From: Bryoerythrophyllum caledonicum
Lineage: Eukaryota; Streptophyta; Bryopsida; Pottiales; Pottiaceae
Assembly (NCBI GenBank): GCA_963971425.1
Contig: OZ020515.1
Location: 15,268,291-15,332,290 of the forward strand
DNA: 64,000 nucleotides
Direction of reading: 5' to 3'
Positions 62,537-64,000 of this stretch are shown here, piece after piece. The notes below the pieces were generated by a model that saw only the letters and a program-made list of their open reading frames with translations, was not told where the DNA came from and did no database searches. The translations under genes were made by a program, and so were the position numbers. Each line of letters begins with the position of its first letter. Within the stretch, counting starts at the first letter, position 1.

Positions 62537-63209
62537 CTTAACCCCTAAATTACCAAGAGTCCCCTTGGGAGACTCTTTAAGGTTTGGGCAAGTTCCTACT
62601 ATGTCAATAATAACATTCTTTTTTGAAACATTGTTTTGTAGATGGACACTACTAAAATCTTTGTATAAATCCAATTTTTTCCTTGATCCAACATTAAATG
62701 AAAAAGTTATAGGGTTTTGCAGTTCATATGGGGAGAGCAGGCATGTGAGGCAGCTCCAAAAACTTGTGATAGGACACTCAATCAAATGTGAGATTTTAAA
62801 TACTAGTAAGTAATATTATCACCTTTGATGTTTTCAAAGAAAAATACTTGTCTTTTAAATGTGTAAAAATGTTTTACTTCAGTTAAAATGTTTTTTTACA
62901 CTAAAGGCAAGAATCTTTTTTGGACATCTTCAAAGAAGGTAATACTCTCTACATGTATGGAAAATCTCAATGTCAATAGAGACTTCTAGCAAAATTTTGG
63001 AGCTGCTCGGAGTCTCCATTTTTAACTGTGATTGGTACTATCTTTCAAACCATGAATCCAAAAAAACTAATAAAAATATCTCCATGGAGTTCTTATTAGG
63101 GACAATCTAGTATAAGAGTTTTAAAAAAAAAGGTTTTTAAAAAAAAATTAAGAATCTACCCAAAACCCAGAACGTATCTTCCACGTACACTTTGGCTCTT
63201 AGGGTTTAA
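62537..63209. mobile_element. TTAA-flanked MITE, copy 3
   Basis: The ends are TTAACCCCTAAATTACC and CTCTTAGGGTTTAA, i.e. the same termini type as the 952-bp elements but shorter and diverged inside. Confidence 0.5.
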
Positions 63210-63732
63210 TGATGATGTTGTATTCATGTACACAAATATTTAGAGGTACAAAAGGGGTGTAGCATAATTGAAACATTTGTGGAAGGGATAGAGGTTCATA
63301 ATTTACCAAGTTGTGTTTTATTTTCTTGGGATGTAACCATGTCTTAGAATGAGAATCCGTATGTATTATGGTGAAAGAGAAGGTTTCACCACATCATTTG
63401 ATAGAAAAAACAAAATGAAAATAATATAAAGATCTCTAAGTATTATGTGGAGAAGAAAAAGTTTTTTGGGTGCCTTGCTTTACAATGCGTGATCAAGTGG
63501 GGAAATGATTGACTTGGGTTAATGTAGAAATTTTCAGTACAGACAACAAATGTAAATTAAAATTATGAGAAGAAATAATATTACTTGTTATTATTGACAC
63601 CATTGAAACTTGTTACAACCGCTAATACAAGAAAGGATTTCTAATTCCAAATGTAGGTCATTCTACCAACAACACAAAATAGAAGATTGATCGGGAATCA
63701 ATTTCAAAAATGAATAAAAAGTAATTTCTCAC

Positions 63733-63848
63733 CTCAAAATACGTTGCACGTATTTGCGGCAAAAGCACCGGTATTTGATGCCGCTTATCATGAAATCACC
63801 ATTCCTCCAGACATGCTCTTCAACTCTTTCCTACTTGCGGAACCTGCA
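63733..63848 (-). pseudogene. Upstream exon of the DUF7869-type gene (copy 3)
   Basis: On the minus strand the frame EEHVWRNGDFMISGIKYRCF continues to QRIL and ends at donor GAG|GTGAG with two leftover bases. Copy 1 (43165-43054) has the same frame and phase but a TAA where copy 3 reads Lys. The acceptor side is shifted by a few bases and uncertain. Confidence 0.5.
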
Positions 63849-64000
63849 TAAAATGTATATGGTGCTTTGATGAAACTATATGATGAAAACTCCCAATTAT
63901 CTTTATATTATATATAGCACAATAATTTAATATAATATGTAAAAAGTTTAAACAATTGGAAAACAAAGTAAAAATTTCAAAGTCCACTAAAACTGGACTA

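Larger units (their letters stand above)
61148..64000. mobile_element. Large DNA transposon, copy 3, partial
   Basis: It starts with the same 32-bp terminus (61148-61179). The DUF7869 3' part follows, cut at about 62157, then a piggyBac-like MITE, then sequence homologous to the upstream exon region of copy 1. It runs off the window, so the partner gene and right end are not seen. Confidence 0.7.

Overview
The window is nuclear DNA from a land plant that makes flagellated sperm, most likely a bryophyte or other non-seed plant (a moss-like genome is my best guess). Three host genes point this way: a LAZ1/TMEM184 (DUF300) membrane protein, a 35-exon SPEF2/CPC1-type protein of the ciliary central pair, which seed plants without motile sperm do not need, and a plant double B-box (BBX) protein. 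A fragment of a PHO4-type phosphate permease fits as well. Introns are numerous, intergenic DNA is AT-rich, and one 200-N assembly gap is present.

Layout. 1-2200: intergenic DNA with an inverted-repeat (foldback) element and a short hairpin. 2201-5002: LAZ1-like gene, plus strand, six exons. 5416-24040: SPEF2/CPC1-like gene, plus strand; my exon model stays in phase throughout and gives 1769 residues with an adenylate-kinase-type P-loop. Its introns carry a piggyBac-like MITE, a second MITE and tandem duplications. 24041-27363: repeats, including an inverted partial copy of SPEF2 exons 32-33 and a 373-bp terminal-inverted-repeat element. 27364-29837: BBX gene, minus strand, five exons with a probable GC-AG intron, lying between two direct repeats. 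30800-37800: intergenic repeats, a lone phosphate-permease exon and a decayed Ty3/gypsy pol remnant ending in a PHD-like finger.

37801-64000 is dominated by three copies of what looks like a poorly described large DNA transposon family. Copy 1 (37801 to about 49890) carries a DUF7869-type DDE-like gene on the minus strand and a divergent unknown gene on the plus strand, with about 4 kb of shared, structured regulatory DNA between them: a telo-box tandem array, Z-DNA-prone palindromes, a GATACC cluster and a 357-bp tandem repeat. Copy 2 (52790-59362) is complete, with matching terminal inverted repeats and a candidate 4-bp target duplication, but both genes are internally deleted. Copy 3 (61148 to beyond the window end) is partial. 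All copies carry stops, frameshifts or deletions, so none looks autonomous as read here.

The host genes are unrelated in function and show no operon-like logic. The transposon genes most plausibly formed a two-gene mobility module. The partner protein is unrecognised; I see only weak hints of a ParB-like motif and of a Rossmann or methyltransferase-like segment.
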